A stretch of DNA of 64,000 nucleotides from Coleophoma eucalyptorum (GCA_026120035.1 JALRME010000001.1:1873909-1937908), one strand, 5' to 3'. Numbered from the stretch's first letter, positions 1-12,638 are shown. A program made the numbers and translations. Notes: generated from the sequence alone by a model not told the origin.

Positions 1-2131
1 AGTAGATTTCTGGTTCTGAAGAGAGAAGTACACACGAACACGGCTGCTTTTAGCGCCTCGGCAAATATCATCTATTGCCCCAAATCCTCGCCTTCAATGA
101 TCAAGACAGCGGTTTATCAGGCTTTTGAGAAAAACTTCCAACAGCCTGTGCTGGATCTGATCTGTTGTCCTCTGTTCCCAACCACAGATAAAATGCTAAC
201 AACAGGCATTTTTCCCCCAGAATTCCATCGCCAACAACTGCGTAGATGTAATAAAAGAGAAATACCACCACTTACCATGCTTACCTCACGCATAACAAAA
301 GCGATTGTTGACAAACAACCGGCCTCTTCTTGGATGCCTGAAACTGAGACTTTAAGGATGCATCTTCCCATGGTCCACAGGAGCCTTGCACAAAACAGGT
401 TCTCCGCAGCCTGCCTTGTCCAAAAGCCTGAATGGCCAGATTTCTGAAAAGCCATGATTGTGATTGTGTACCCAATTTGTCCACTCCTGTCTCAGAAGTG
501 CAGTCCTCCTACGTATATTCATATCTTGTCTTTACCGTCGGACAACCGCTCGATACCAAGTTGGGAAGTAAAGAGAGGGTTTGGATTGTGAATAGTGCTC
601 AATCACAACGCCTGCAAATAATGGTACCGTGCAAACCGTGTACTCTGTAGCACTTCCAGCTCATGTTCTCGACGGGCGCCACCTGATGATTAAGGTAAAG
701 ACGAAACCAGCGATAAAAGAACTTTCTATGTACCTATTAATCCTCTTGGCTCGACTGCATGAAGCACGGAAGATGTGTGCGCCAGAAAAGTGCGGTATCT
801 GCAGGCAGGTATGATTGAATGGCGGTGAGCAATATCAACTCCTCCGCAAGTCGTAAATACCAGCTATTTCGCACGAGGGATAAGTTGGCAGAGTTCGGGG
901 TTCTTACAGATCTAGTAAGACAATCAGCATCTAGCAAGGATGGGATGTTCAAAGCTCGATGGGAGAAAGAACCTGTTCATGATGTAGTAACGAGCGAGGG
1001 ACTGCCACGTTCTCCTGCAGCACTGGCGCGAATTGCGGATCTGCTTTGATGAAAATAGTATAAAGGAGCCAGGAAGCCAGAAGAAATCCAGAAATCCTAA
1101 AGGTTAACTGCTCCCATGTACGCTATCGTTTGAGGGACGTATGAGGTCTGCTGGCGCTGTCAAAAGCCCGGGGATGTGAACAACTGCGCAGGTCATCTCC
1201 AGCGCCAGTCTCGTCTCCAACCGTTAGGCAGCTCGGCATTCGTGCGGAATACGGCCCTACCATGTGGATCTTTCCATTGAGTCGAAGGGAGTCCATCGAC
1301 TCGATGAGGCTGTACGGTCGAGAGGTCGTGGTGGGGAATGCGATAGTCAATCTGATCAGATCTGGGCGGTGATCTGAGCGAAAGTCACAAATGCGCTAGG
1401 AAGTTGATTGGCCCACGCTCAGCAGCTCCTGTCCAATTGCTTGCTAGAAGTTGCTCTCCGTCCAGCAGAAAGGCAACCAATGGCAACATCTATTCTGCCT
1501 CCCTTACTAGACGAGTAAACGACGACGCTACATCATTTGTATCCGAGTCAAGTCTTGGGGGAGCTGGACAAGGAAATAATGACAAGTTTTGGGTGTGTTC
1601 AGACAACTGCTTGGGCTTGCTCTGAAGCAGTTAGCGAATATGCAAGAGCCGGATTGTTAAAGCTCTTTGCAGTCGAGCTGCAGCAGCCCTTAGGAATTAA
1701 TCCAGTCGGAGTCATTCAGGCTCAAGAGACGCATGCATGTTGTGCATGCTTCATTTCCTTATGACCATCTTCACAGAGGCCGACCGCACCGTTTTGTACA
1801 GCATCTGACGGCTTCGACGCTGACTTTGGCCTGACTGGGTGGTCGCGTTACGACTTAAAGGGTAAGAGCCCAGTGCAAGGAAGCTGGTACTTCTGCTTGT
1901 CAACACGACAATGCGACTGCGACTGCCATAACTTCCACTGCTACAGCAAAATCACGCTCTTTATTGGCACCATTGTGATCGTTGATTCTACCCTTCTCAT
2001 GGGCCTTCGATGAACCTTTTTTCCTTGTTTCTTGTCCCTCGTTGCGTACATAATACCTCTCTCTTATCACAAAACGCATCGTCGTTGCCCCTCCTGCTCT
2101 ATCTTCGGAGCTGATTGCCACTTGGAGCACC
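1..2131. other. Gene-poor left end
   Basis: No convincing gene is visible. Open frames here are short (up to about 116 codons), overlap each other on both strands, and resemble no family I recognise. The last 100-200 bases are probably promoter and 5' leader of the AT-hook gene that starts at 2132. Confidence 0.55.
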
Positions 2132-3354
2132 ATGGAGATTCCTTTTACAGAGGCAGAAAAAGTAAGTTATCTGCGACAAGGTCCTCATACTGGCATGCCG
2201 AAGAGCTGCAAATCCCTGTGTCCATCCTTATTACACAAACAAGTTGGAACGGCTCCTCTCTCATCTTCGCGTCTCTAACTATCCCTCGCGAACAGCGCTT
2301 TGTCCTTGCAGAAGCAATCAAAACCAGCAATGTCCCTCTTCAGCAACTTCTGGAGGTTCTACAATACGGACGTCTCCAGCCAGATTGGTCTGGCGCGCTA
2401 CTTCCTGGCGGTATGTCTCTTCCTTGCGCAACTTAGATGTCAATATGGAGATCAACAGCTATGAGCGCGCCACAGATAGCATCCCTTAGCGGAACCAAGC
2501 TTATACTCCCCTAGGTCGCACGTTGAGATCCTGCATCAATGTCTACAATGAGCTCATAGGCGCGTCCCAGCCTGCTACCTACGCGGTTCAAAATCCCAAG
2601 CGCAAGTTCGATATCATCGATTCATCGACGGAGCCTGCAAACCAAGCTCGTCAGTCCATGTCTTTACCCCTTTCCTCCGCGCGCGTACTCCAACCAAAGC
2701 CAGCTCCGAATGGATCGCCTCGACTTGTCAGCCAAAGTGCTCCTGCAATCAAGCCTAGGAAGCGAGGACGACCAAGTAAGGCAGATATTGAGGCGAGGAA
2801 GGCGGAAGAAGCTGTCCATGATTCACCATCATTACCAGGACCACGAGTCGGATATCCTCAGGTGGGAGAAGTGTCAGTAGAGAGTCAGACAGGACTGCAA
2901 GTCGCCACTACATCTACGTCTGCGGGCTCTTTAAATGAACCAAGTCTAGATGAAGGCACGCAGGATCCTACAGGCGAGGGGGGAGGAAAGAAGAAGCGGG
3001 GACGCCCCTCATCAAGGAAATCGATGGTGAGTAATGGTCTTATAGAACATCATACAAAGTTCAGCCCATACTTCAGGAAACATAGCCTGTTATTGCGCAC
3101 GATGTTTGTTGTCAAGGAGGTTTCTTGCTTCTATGCGGCGCCTCCATCACGCGAGGGTTTAATAACTGATGCTTCAATAGGTATCTGATAGTGATGAAGC
3201 AGTAACTGGCTTCGGCAATTCACGATTTCCTCCAGCTACAACTGACAGAGCCCACACTCCCGCTTCTCCACTAGAAAAACCTGGTTCCTTACCACGTATC
3301 CTTCATGGACATGGCACGGAGGATTCAAGTGCACCTCAGCAACCCAAATCATGA
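2132..3354 (+). CDS. AT-hook DNA-binding protein, 276 aa
   Basis: Four exons: 2132-2161, 2296-2410, 2515-3026, 3181-3354. Junctions use GTAAGT, GTATGT and GTGAGT donors with CAG, TAG and TAG acceptors, and all phases agree. The first 70 or so residues form a compact region beginning MEIPFTEAEKRFVLAEAIK; it looks helical and is likely a conserved fungal domain, but I cannot name it. Two basic AT-hook cores follow: KPRKRGRPSK (about residue 130) and KKKRGRPSSRK (about residue 210). The rest is rich in Ser, Pro and Glu and looks disordered. AT-hooks bind the minor groove of AT-rich DNA, so a nuclear chromatin or transcription role is inferred. The specific function is unknown. The start was chosen because the first short exon splices in frame onto the conserved region; no other ATG does so. 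Confidence 0.75.
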
Positions 3355-5687
3355 TTTCAGCAGTATCGGTGATAACCATGACTTTACGAAATGAGCAAAG
3401 TTCTACATGCAACTACGACTTCAACGAACATATCCATCCGAAATGAGTCCTGGTTATGATTACAGTGTTCTTTTGCAAGTAAATGTTTTATGCCTATAAG
3501 CGCTTCCCAACTAGAACAACCACTTTCAAATACTTAAAACGAGGCTCTTTTCTTTTTGTATTTCTTGCATTCTGCAGCTATGATACCACTTAGTCTTCTT
3601 CTACGCATGTCATTGGCGAGGCATGCCGTCTTTGAGCAGGGGTTTTTAAAGAGGCGTTATCACTTGAAACGGCATTTAAGCTCAAAATGAGTAGTCTCCA
3701 TGTGCTTGGGTGGTCTTTTCTATTCAGCTCCTTCGAATTTCTGTTGGCCATGGGATATCTTGTAAACAAAGGCGTTGAGCTCTCGTTGTATAGATAATTC
3801 ATATTTCACTAAATAAACGACCTGTTATCAAATAGTTGACTTCAGACTCTGGAAGTTATCTGGTTCGATGACTTTTGATTTCCAATGTCAGTCTAGCCAA
3901 CAAACCCTCTGATTGAAATTCAGTTCCAAAGCATCTTCTACTTGAGCCTACCGGCAAAGATCGACTTACGGGAATTTAAACAACTATTAATCTCCTTCGG
4001 CGAATCCTAAATATTGCGCAGAAGGGCAGTTTTGAGGAGTTAGAATTCTAATGAAGCTGCACTCCAGAACAATAGGAACATACCTTCTCTGATACCCATA
4101 AAAAGTATGATTGTGCTGCCATATATACTACTTTAATACGTGACATGTTCAGCAGGAGCTTGGGGCGAAGACTCGAAGCCAGAGGGTGTGTGGGCAGCGG
4201 TAAAATGCAAACAGGAAACCTGTGCACAATGGCTATCCTTATATCTCTATAGTAGTGTCAGTAAACCAAAGAACTTGGGGGAGGGGGCTCGCGAAGTGAT
4301 TAGCTTTCTTGATTGCTTGTTAAAGAATTGCAAGACTTTGTAAGTGGAATAGGGTCGAGAATCCTGCGTCCGGTATCTTCACTACTCGCAAAGTTAGTCT
4401 AAGAGAAATATACCATAGCATTGATTGGTTGTGATAGGTTTTGAGCGCGCTTTCATCATTTATCTGATGATGGGGTGAGTCTTAGGGAATCAATTTTATT
4501 TCAGTAACTGAGATATAACTTAGAACGACTGAATGAAATTCGAGCCTCTCTAAGGTTACAAAATACCAAAGAATACTCCTGAAAGCCTTCATAAATTTCT
4601 GCTGAATTTCACCACTTGCTCTATGGTTCGTCGCTTACTTTATCTACTTGCTTCTTAAGCGATGTTCGTGGTGGTTATTATATGATTTTGAAGATTTGCT
4701 TTACATAAGGTTTGCAGAAAGTCCTGCTCTGTTCCACTTGTGCCTAGTAATACGATACCATCTACATAGCTCATGGCTTCTTTAGGTCGGATCGTTAGCA
4801 CTGGAATTGATCATAGGACTTGTAAGCATCTGGGGTCTAATGTTAAAGCTTGCCATTGAGTCGTACGCCACGGGATGCATATCCATAAGTAACCCAAACA
4901 ATCTTGGGGGCTTGGAAGGCATGTCTGATTAGAAGGTGCTAAGAAACAGAACAGCAGCACCAATAGTGCTCATAAGCAAAAGGCTGTAGATTGGGTGCTC
5001 ACAGGGAACCTTGTAAGTTTTGAGAGAAGATGCAGATATGCCTGCACCAAGGTCCACATCACACCGCACTGCCAGGCTCAGATCCACCTCACAAAAATCG
5101 TCTAATACATAAATTCACGATTGGAAGGGACGCCCAGAAAAAAAACAGTTGACATCGAATCATCTGATCTCTCTCGGATGAATTTTGAGCATGAACTCGG
5201 TTAATTGGGTTTGCAGGCAAAGTTCCCCGGGATGTTTTCGTACTGGAGCCGAGAAATAGCTTGGTGATGGCGTGAGTGTTTCAATCTTTCCCAGTGACAT
5301 CCTTCTTCTCTTTACAAACTGCGAATACCTTCGCTTTTCTTCGTATCCTCTTGCCCAAGGGTATTCTCAAGCAGGGAAGAACCTCTGCCTCATCGCCAAC
5401 CCGTCGGAAGAACGTCATGTTCGAGATACCTCGCCAAGCCACCGAGCACAGCCGCAGCGAAGGAAAGTTAGGCAGCTCAAAGGTAATCCAAGTGTGGCAA
5501 GTGCACCTTCAGTACTGGAAAGCTCCCACGTGCTGCTCTCCGCGCTCAACAGCCATTTGTCTGCCGCTTTACAGGATTTGACCAGCTGTTGAGCTTTCCT
5601 TTACCTTCCACTTTCTGCGCATCTCTATCCCTCTATTCTTCTCATTTATTGTTACTCTCGGAATTGGATTGGAAGCTATAACCAGCC
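3355..5687. other. AT-rich intergenic spacer with a doubtful relic
   Basis: About 2.3 kb separate the AT-hook gene from the cation transporter. No open frame above about 106 codons looks real. On the minus strand near 4770-4690 a short frame reads MSYVDGIVLLGTS, which loosely recalls the YVDD box of Copia-type reverse transcriptases, but it is bounded by stops and I could not confirm flanking motifs. The final 400 bases, rich in pyrimidine runs, are likely the promoter and leader of the transporter. Confidence 0.4.
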
Positions 5688-7108
5688 ATGAGCTCCTCAA
5701 CTCCAGAGGCCAACATCACAATGCAGCCGCTTCATCTTACTGACCGCCTCAATGCGGGCTCAAGAGCTGGTGCTCACACACCAATCTCCTCGAACATACC
5801 CTCATCAAAGCCAGGAGCTAGCACCGCAGTTGAGGCTGGCACACCTCCGTCCGAAGAGCAGGATCCTATTTCGCGGCACACAACCAGTGGTAGAGACGAT
5901 CTGGAGGAGAACCGACCTCCACGATATACGCGCGAGAACGATCCCTACCAGCTATCGTCTGCCTATAAATCCGATGTGGAACTCAAACAAATCGCCGCCA
6001 ACACTTCACGCAAACGCGATGGCTGTGGTCCCATTAGGTTAAATAAAGCGTCGGCCAAGGCCAAGAAGCTACAGAACTTTTACGAGACACAAAATGAAAA
6101 CATTGAACGAATGTTGAAGCCGGTCGAGGATCATTGCGCAGATGCAAAAGAGGAGGCAGGAGCAGATCATTTGCAATTCCAGATTGCGGTCTACGGATCA
6201 TTCGCTGCCAACATCGCCCTTGCTGGTCTGCAGCTCTATGGTGCTATTTCTTCCGGTTCCCTGTCACTTTTTACGACAATGGCAGATGCGATCTTCGATC
6301 CTATGTCCAATATTACTCTCATTGCTAGCAACAGAGCTGTTAAGCGCGTGGACCCAAACCGCTTCCCATCCGGCAAAGCACGTCTCGAGACTGTTGGCAA
6401 CATCGTCTTCTGCTTTTTGATGACCTCCGTCTCGTTCATTCTGATCGCGTTTTCCATTCGCGATTTGGTCACATCAAATGAGGAACTAAACAAGTTTCAT
6501 CTCCCCTCAGTCATTGCTGTTGCCACAGCTTTCGCCACAAAGTTTGCCCTCTGGCTTTACTGTTGGGCTTTGAAGGACAAATACTCTCAGATCATGATTC
6601 TTTGGCAAGACCACCGCAATGACCTGTTCATTAACGGCTTCGGTCTTTTGACTTCTGTAGGTGGTTCTAAGCTTGTTTGGTGGCTTGATCCTGCTGGAGC
6701 TATCGTTCTCTCGGTCCTCATTTCTAGCATCTGGCTGCACACAGCGTTCGGCGAGTTTATGCTATTAGTCGGTGTCTCGGCCTCTGTTGAGACACAGCAA
6801 CTTATTACTTATGTCTGCTTAACCCACTCTCCAGATATTGAGGGTATTGACACCGTCCGAGTTTATCACTCAGGCCCAAGATTGATTGCGGAAGTTGATG
6901 TGGTTATGAATGCGGAGTCAAGTCTCAGATATACGCATGATGTTGCGGAGGAGCTGCAGATGAAGATTGAGTCTCTTCCCGATATTGAAAGAGCATACGT
7001 TCACGTTGATTACGAGGTACGAGGCTCCTTCAATTTTGATCCCGAAAATATTAACAAGACATATAGACAACCCATAAGCCAGAACATTCATTCAAGAAGG
7101 ATATCTGA
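5688..7108 (+). CDS. Cation diffusion facilitator, Mn-type, 456 aa
   Basis: Two exons: 5688-7016 and 7067-7108, with a 50-bp intron (GTACGA...ATAG). Reading through the intron gives a false 539-aa product; splicing gives the short basic tail TTHKPEHSFKKDI, which fits the end of this family. The protein has a disordered N-terminus of about 125 residues, then a CDF membrane domain with about six helices, then a cytosolic dimerisation domain (about 345-440). TM2 carries D200-AIF-D204 and TM5 carries D308-HRN-D312. Paired DxxxD sites are the mark of manganese-transporting CDFs, as against the HxxxD sites of zinc transporters. It probably moves Mn2+, perhaps Fe2+, out of the cytosol into an organelle by proton antiport; membrane location is not evident. 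It converges with the beta-galactosidase gene. Confidence 0.9.
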
Positions 7109-7484
7109 ACCTCATAATCCTAGAATGATACATTATAGTTCTTTGGCACAACATGTATGCCAAATCGGCTTCAAATTTGCAAGATACTTTCCAAGAAAGG
7201 TAGATCTTCCTGCGTGGAAACCCGGAGCCGGCCGAAATGGCCTCACCAGTCGTGTTTGTTGTCTTATACGACCTTTGACGCTACACGCACTATACTTGAC
7301 TTTGTAGCTTATCATTTGAAACATTTCTACTTCGAATAATATATATATATATTATGCGGTTATACTGATTCGTGCATAATTACATTTTCATGTTAATCAG
7401 TTATTTTATATACAACCGAACCAACTTAGCTCACCTTCCACGCCACAACTACATCAAACCCCACCACACATGACCCCAACCTAC
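7109..7484. other. Convergent 3' region with AT dinucleotide run
   Basis: This spacer holds the 3' ends of the two converging genes. It includes an (AT)n run at about 7337-7353, and AT-rich sequence suited to polyadenylation on both strands. Confidence 0.5.
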
Positions 7485-10400
7485 TCAAGCATACTGCAAT
7501 CTACTAACGTCATACCCAGGCTGCAAGTAGCTCCAATCAGCATCAAACTCAAACCCTGTCTGGTACTTCCCATACGCAAAGAGCTCCACTGCATCTAACT
7601 TCGCCCCAGTATCATCCATGGCCCACAAACTAAGCGCCAATGTATTGAGTCCTCGGTTGTTGATGACGCCTGGCGGGATTGGAAATTTTGTCTGAGGTCC
7701 AATGTGCGGCACGTATTTGCCATACTGGTAGCCATTCACCCAGATCATAACCCGTGCCACCGTGCCTGTGGGCGCCGAGAGCTCTATCCCTAGAGGAACA
7801 TCCAGGTCGCTATCAATATTGAGGGTGAAGGTCGTGACGTAGAAATTGATACCGGATTTCGAAAGCCCCGTTGTTGGCGACGCGCTGGTGAACGCTGGGG
7901 ATGAGGTGTATGGGAAGGATGGGAGGTGCCAGCCGACTCTCTCTCCGTATAGACCGCCTTCATTCATTGGGCCTCGTACGGGATCGATGTTCGCAGACCC
8001 GCCGGCATTGCCTTGGATCTTCCAGAGCTTGAACCCCGTGTTGGTGCTGGTGACGTTGGTGGATACCAGTGATGCGCCTAAGATCCCTCGTGGGTTCTCG
8101 ACGCCCTTGGCTGTCGAGGTCTCGTCGTGGCCGTGGTAATCGACGACGACTGTGATAAGGTTGTTGGTGGACTGGAGTGCTGACAGCGTTAGGGGTAGCA
8201 CCGCGCTGGTAGTAGTGAGGGTTGCGTTTCCTGGATGCCCTCCGATCAGCACACCATTCAGCCACGCGGACCAGCCGAATGCCAACCCGCCCGAGCAAGT
8301 AATGTTTACAGCGCTGGCATTCTTGCCATCGAAGTAGCCGCGGTAGATCTTTTGGCCTGGGTAGAAGTCATATTCGCTTGAGAATAACACGGGTAATGTC
8401 AAGGGTGCTATGGGACTGAGTGTGCTGTTCTTGTCACAGATGGTCCATTTGGAATCGTCGTAACTGTTGGAAGCTTCTGGAAGTGAATTGGCACCGCTCC
8501 AGTTCGTCAGTGCTGGTAAGGAAACTGTCCTCTCCTGTGCACCCGGGATCTGGGCTGTGGCAGACCCGTAGGCTGTCTTGGTAGCTTCGAGACTGATGCC
8601 ATTCCATACGATTGTCTGGACGGTAGTATCCCCGGAGTATACTTCGATCGCGGTCGCGTTATCACTGTCACCGGAAAGGTGCACTACTCCGTCAGTGACA
8701 GAAGCACTGCGGACTAGGTAGGGACCGAGAACAAAGATCTGCTCATCAGGTGCTACGTCTGGATTCACTGTCGTTGCTGGTGCCCAGAAACTATATGCGG
8801 TTGGTACATCTAGGAGATATAGAACCACCCCATTGGAGAACTTGACGACTGTTGAGCCAGCCGCTTGAGTATACACAAAGGTCTGTGTCCCATTCGTGGC
8901 TAGAGCGGTAATGTTTGATGCTCCATATACGTCGTAAGTATAAGCTTTGGTAGTTTTGAATGCAAACTGTCCAACTTGTCCTTCGTCGAGATACAGGACA
9001 AGCACGTCAGTATCAAAAACTCCATAGGTGAGGATGTCAGCTGATGAGTAAAGCAAGGTGTTGGATCCAAAGGTATAATCTGTAACAAGAATCTTGCTCT
9101 GGCGACCATTTAAGTTGACATTGGGAACCGTGATTGTTCCTAGAGTGGTGTTCAGATTCACAGAGAATGTTACGGATGCTGTCGAGGGCGTGGAGGCCTG
9201 TTGTACTGTATAAAAGCCTGCTTGCGTATCCGGATTTCTCAGGACCCACGACCATATCGCAGTGCTAGAGACCTAGACCTATTATTAGCTTAATTGTAAA
9301 TCTGAGAATTAGAGTAGAACCTACAGCGTATCCTGTCCCATTTCCAATCATATCTGCCTTCAACAAGTCTTTGGATACTCGAGTGAATAGACCAATAAGC
9401 TTTGTCTGTAGCAATTTGGGCCGTAGTTCTCTGGTTTCGCGCAATGGCGCAGAGTAGTCATAAGATGAATATACAACCGGAGCAGCAGCTTCTAAAATCA
9501 GCGGATGGAATCTGGGACAGGATAAATGAGCTCACAATGACCCCAATTTGTTCCGCCAAATGCCATGTACAGACTCATGAGTGTTGTCTTTTGACCGATA
9601 TTGTTCTTGTAGTACACATCAGCAAACTCCGGCGATAAAACGCTAGGACAATCATCATAGAAGTTTGGATCGCCCCATGCGGTGAAATAACCCCCCTGGA
9701 ACTCAGGGAAGTATTCTGGCTGTGTATAGGAATAATTCTGAAACCATTGATAATAGTTTCTGACCACGTTGAATCCCGTGTTCGGATTTGTGCAGCTAAG
9801 GCCTCCAGGATAAGCTATATGGTATAATCAGTGATACAGCATGATATTAGGGCAAGTTTCTGGCTTACAGTCAAGACCATAGACGTTAACCGCTCCACCC
9901 ACGTTCAGGTAGTCTGTGCTCCATGACATGGATCGTTGACCCTTCTCGTTGTGAGTTGATGGTACAGTTACCCCAGCTGCTATGAATGCAGCCTCGATCT
10001 GTTCCATATACTTCACAAGAGTATTTGTGGCAGAATGTGTTGTCTCTTGAAGCTCATTTTCAATCTGGTTGAGAATCACTGGCTTTGATATATTTTAGCA
10101 CACGCAAACACGGAGTATGATTTGAGACTTACCCCTCCCTTCGTGACCTCGTTTGCAGCAATTATCTTCCCAATTGCAGTAATATATGGCAACCAAGCCT
10201 GATAGTAGGTTTCGTCACTTGTCCTGAGGCTTCCCAGACTTCCATCAGATCCCCATAAAGCTAGGCCTCCGCCATTTGTTTCTGCGTTCACATATGGGCC
10301 TGCTCTGGCTATTACATACAACCCGGCGTCCTTTGCATAGTCCAAAACTCGCTGTACATTCTTTCCAGCAGTCTCAAAGTCGAATGTACCCTCAGATGCT

Positions 10401-10795
10401 GAGTGGTATGACCAGAAGAAGTATATGCTATCCTGAATTAGGCGAGCCTTGGCTAATTGAGAACCAGAACTTACCTAAGGGCGTTTAACCCATTGGCCTT
10501 GTACTTCTCGAAGATATCCTATTGAATGTTAGTCCCGTATGTGCAGCTTAGTAGAAATTACTTGCTGGCCACATTTCTGGAACTGGCATTCGCTGGTAAT
10601 GAAATTCGCCTCCACTAAGTCGCTTAGCACTGCTTCAACGTAAACCCATGGGCGGACTAACAAGATGAAGACTCGACTGCCATTGATACTTAAGCTGTAT
10701 GGATCCCAAGTAACGTAATCAGTCAAGCCATTGTCGGTTGACCAAGCCGTCCACAGCAGGGCGGACAATGCCAGAAAAACACACGAGAACCGCAT
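7485..10795 (-). CDS. Secreted beta-galactosidase, GH35, 988 aa
   Basis: Eight exons on the minus strand: 10662-10795, 10566-10614, 10475-10518, 10133-10427, 9869-10082, 9536-9814, 9325-9488, 7485-9272; phases are consistent and the last exon is 1788 bp. The product begins with a signal peptide (MRFSCVFLALSALLWTAWS), so it is secreted. The GH35 barrel follows: FIFGGEFHYQRMPVPEMW, SIYFFWSYHS, ARAGPYVNAETNGGG. The acid/base is E184 in NQIENE and the nucleophile is E283 in PEFQGG; the 99-residue spacing matches that of characterised fungal GH35 enzymes. C-terminal beta-domains include jelly-roll modules typical of about 1000-aa fungal family members. It releases terminal beta-galactose from plant polysaccharide side chains or lactose. 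Intron 2 is GC-AG (GCAAGT donor), and intron 6 has a tandem acceptor. A TATAAATA box lies about 75 bp upstream. The gene is intact once spliced this way. Confidence 0.93.
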
Positions 10796-10869
10796 TGTGG
10801 CTCAGGAGTTTGAGCAAGTTGAAAGCCTCAATGGTATCAATTCCTTGATCCATTACCGGCAAACCCTCA

Positions 10870-10877
10870 TATTTATA
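10870..10877 (-). promoter_or_regulatory. TATA box of the beta-galactosidase gene
   Basis: On the minus strand the sequence reads TATAAATA about 75 bp before the ATG at 10795. A clear TATA box at this spacing fits a strongly regulated, inducible secreted enzyme; the link to regulation is inference. Confidence 0.5.
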
Positions 10878-11737
10878 AGGTACCCAGATTTCCCTCATGA
10901 TCCGAGAAATCTGATCTCATGTGCAGCATTGCGGAGCTGCAAGATATTGCTAGTCCAGGACCGACCCGCGCGCCCCCGCAAGAAAACGGTGGTTGCATCT
11001 TTCCAGCAATCAGAAGCCAGTATCCCCTGAATCGTGGGTAGCGAATAAGCACGCAACTCGGTACCTTTTGGTCGACGGACAGAAGGCAAGATCGAGAGCC
11101 AAGAGAAATACTATGAAGGGTTCGGGGACCGGTGGGAACGCGGAATCGAGATGTCCTTGTCGGGTTCATGATAGACCGAGGCGGCCGTACCGGGTGGCCC
11201 TGTTGCCTGTGAGCGGCCAAGACAAAGAGGAAGGACTAGACTAGACAGGTACAGCTCGCACTTCTCGCATCGCCTCTGTGCTGCTTCTGGTTTCCCCGCA
11301 CTTCTTCAGCCACACTGGGCTGGGCTGGGCTGGTCAAGCTACGAGAGCTTGACGAGTAAGCGAGTCCAGGTATGATGAAATGACTGCGCCTTGTGCCAAA
11401 GACCCTTGCATACGTCAGTGTCCTTGATGATCCGACCTGACTTCAAAGGGCGCCCAAGGCTTCAGTGGCTGGCCTATTGCAAGGCTGAGGATAGTATCTA
11501 AGCATCACGTCAAAGTCACACAATGGCGCAGCACGGCTTGGCTGCCATTGGGTGCGAGGGACAAACAAAGACTGGCATGCGGCGTCGGCCCTAGAGCTCA
11601 GCTTCTTACAAACAACAAGTATAAGTATCCACGACTTCATATCTCACGCCCTTCATTCTCTACCTACCTTCCGACCTTAACTACGCCAGCCCATTGCTAC
11701 ACTCTACCCAATCTCGATTACAGAAAGCATCGCAATA
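10878..11737. other. Divergent promoter region with TGGGC repeats
   Basis: This is the spacer between the divergent beta-galactosidase and LURP-one-like genes. No gene is visible. A short array CACACTGGG followed by TGGGC units lies at about 11311-11335. The 150 bp before 11738 are pyrimidine-rich, as is common ahead of fungal start codons. Confidence 0.5.
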
Positions 11738-12392
11738 ATGCCGTCCCAGCAGATTCACCTCCAGCCTGCTAGCGTTCCATTAGGAGTGCATACCAATTAT
11801 TGCGTTCCACAACAAACAACTCTCGTTCTCAAGGAGAAGGTTTGGTCATTGTCGGGTGATACCTTCCACATCGTTGATCAGAACGGACATGAAGTGGTGC
11901 AATGCAGAGGTCAGGCATTTTCCCTGAGCGATCGAAAAGGTACCTTTCCTTCTTCCCAACCTACCCAAACACCCAACTAACCAACCCCCCCCCCATAAAG
12001 AATTCGCCGACACGCAAGGCCGCCCGCTCTTCTCCCTCCGTACTAAGCTTCTCTCGCTGCACAAATCCTTCTACGCCGAATCAGCCTCCGGGCAAGTCCT
12101 GTTCGAAGTTAAGGGTAAATTCAGCATCGGGTCCTCCAAGATGATCGCGAGCTTCACCAATACCGCAAACAAAGCCCCCGTCGAGTTGCTGATCAAGGGC
12201 GATTGGTTCGATCGCTCGGCAACCATCACGATGAACAATGTTCCCGTGGCGCAGATCTCGCGGAGCTACTTCAATATGCGCGAGATTTTTGCTTCGCAGC
12301 AGAGCTACTTTGTGACAGTGGCGCCAAATGTGGATCTGGTGCTCATTGCGGCAATTTGTATTTGTTTGGACGAGAGAGAGAATGAGAAGTAG
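11738..12392 (+). CDS. LURP-one-related / Tubby C-terminal-like protein, 197 aa
   Basis: Two exons: 11738-11939 and 12001-12392, with a 61-bp intron (GTACCT...AAAG) in phase 1. The whole protein matches the LURP-one-related fold (DUF567 family): an N-terminal strand series (TTLVLKEKVWSLSGDTFHI), the turn VDQNGHEVVQCRG, then FSLRTKLLSLHKSFYAE, a FEVKGKFSIGSSKM segment, and a hydrophobic C-terminal strand/helix ending VDLVLIAAICICLDE. The length is usual for the family. Members adopt a Tubby-like beta-barrel around a central helix and some may bind membrane lipids; plant LURP1 acts in defence, but fungal members have no settled role. No signal peptide is present, so it should be cytosolic. Confidence 0.85.
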
Positions 12393-12638
12393 TAGGGATT
12401 ATCAAGGTTGTAGGATATGGAGTCTGGCGAAATATTGGGCTTTTACGGATCGGTATACCTTGGTGATTGGGCATAAGATTGATCATGCTCTTTGTTTATA
12501 GCTATGTTACACTTTTACTCTTGCGTCAAACTGCTGTGATGATGTCAAATAGCAAATTGGTATCTTCCTCTGTGAACGCCTTCCAGCCAAATACATTATA
12601 TGCCAACCACCTAAAACTCCAGCTACGGTCAGGTCGAA

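Noticed and set aside
4690..4770. Minus-strand frame with MSYVDGIVLLGTS, thought to be a Copia-type reverse transcriptase relic
   Set aside because: The YVDG word is only similar to YVDD, no other RT motif or LTR could be found nearby, and stops flank it. Not called as a mobile element.
5272..5592. Overlapping plus-strand ORFs before the CDF gene
   Set aside because: Two frames overlap the same DNA with no domain; this is probably the promoter and 5' leader.
10529..10795. Apparent frameshift in the GH35 gene
   Set aside because: The frame breaks vanish when intron 1 (GTTAGT donor) and the GC-AG intron 2 are removed, so the gene is intact.
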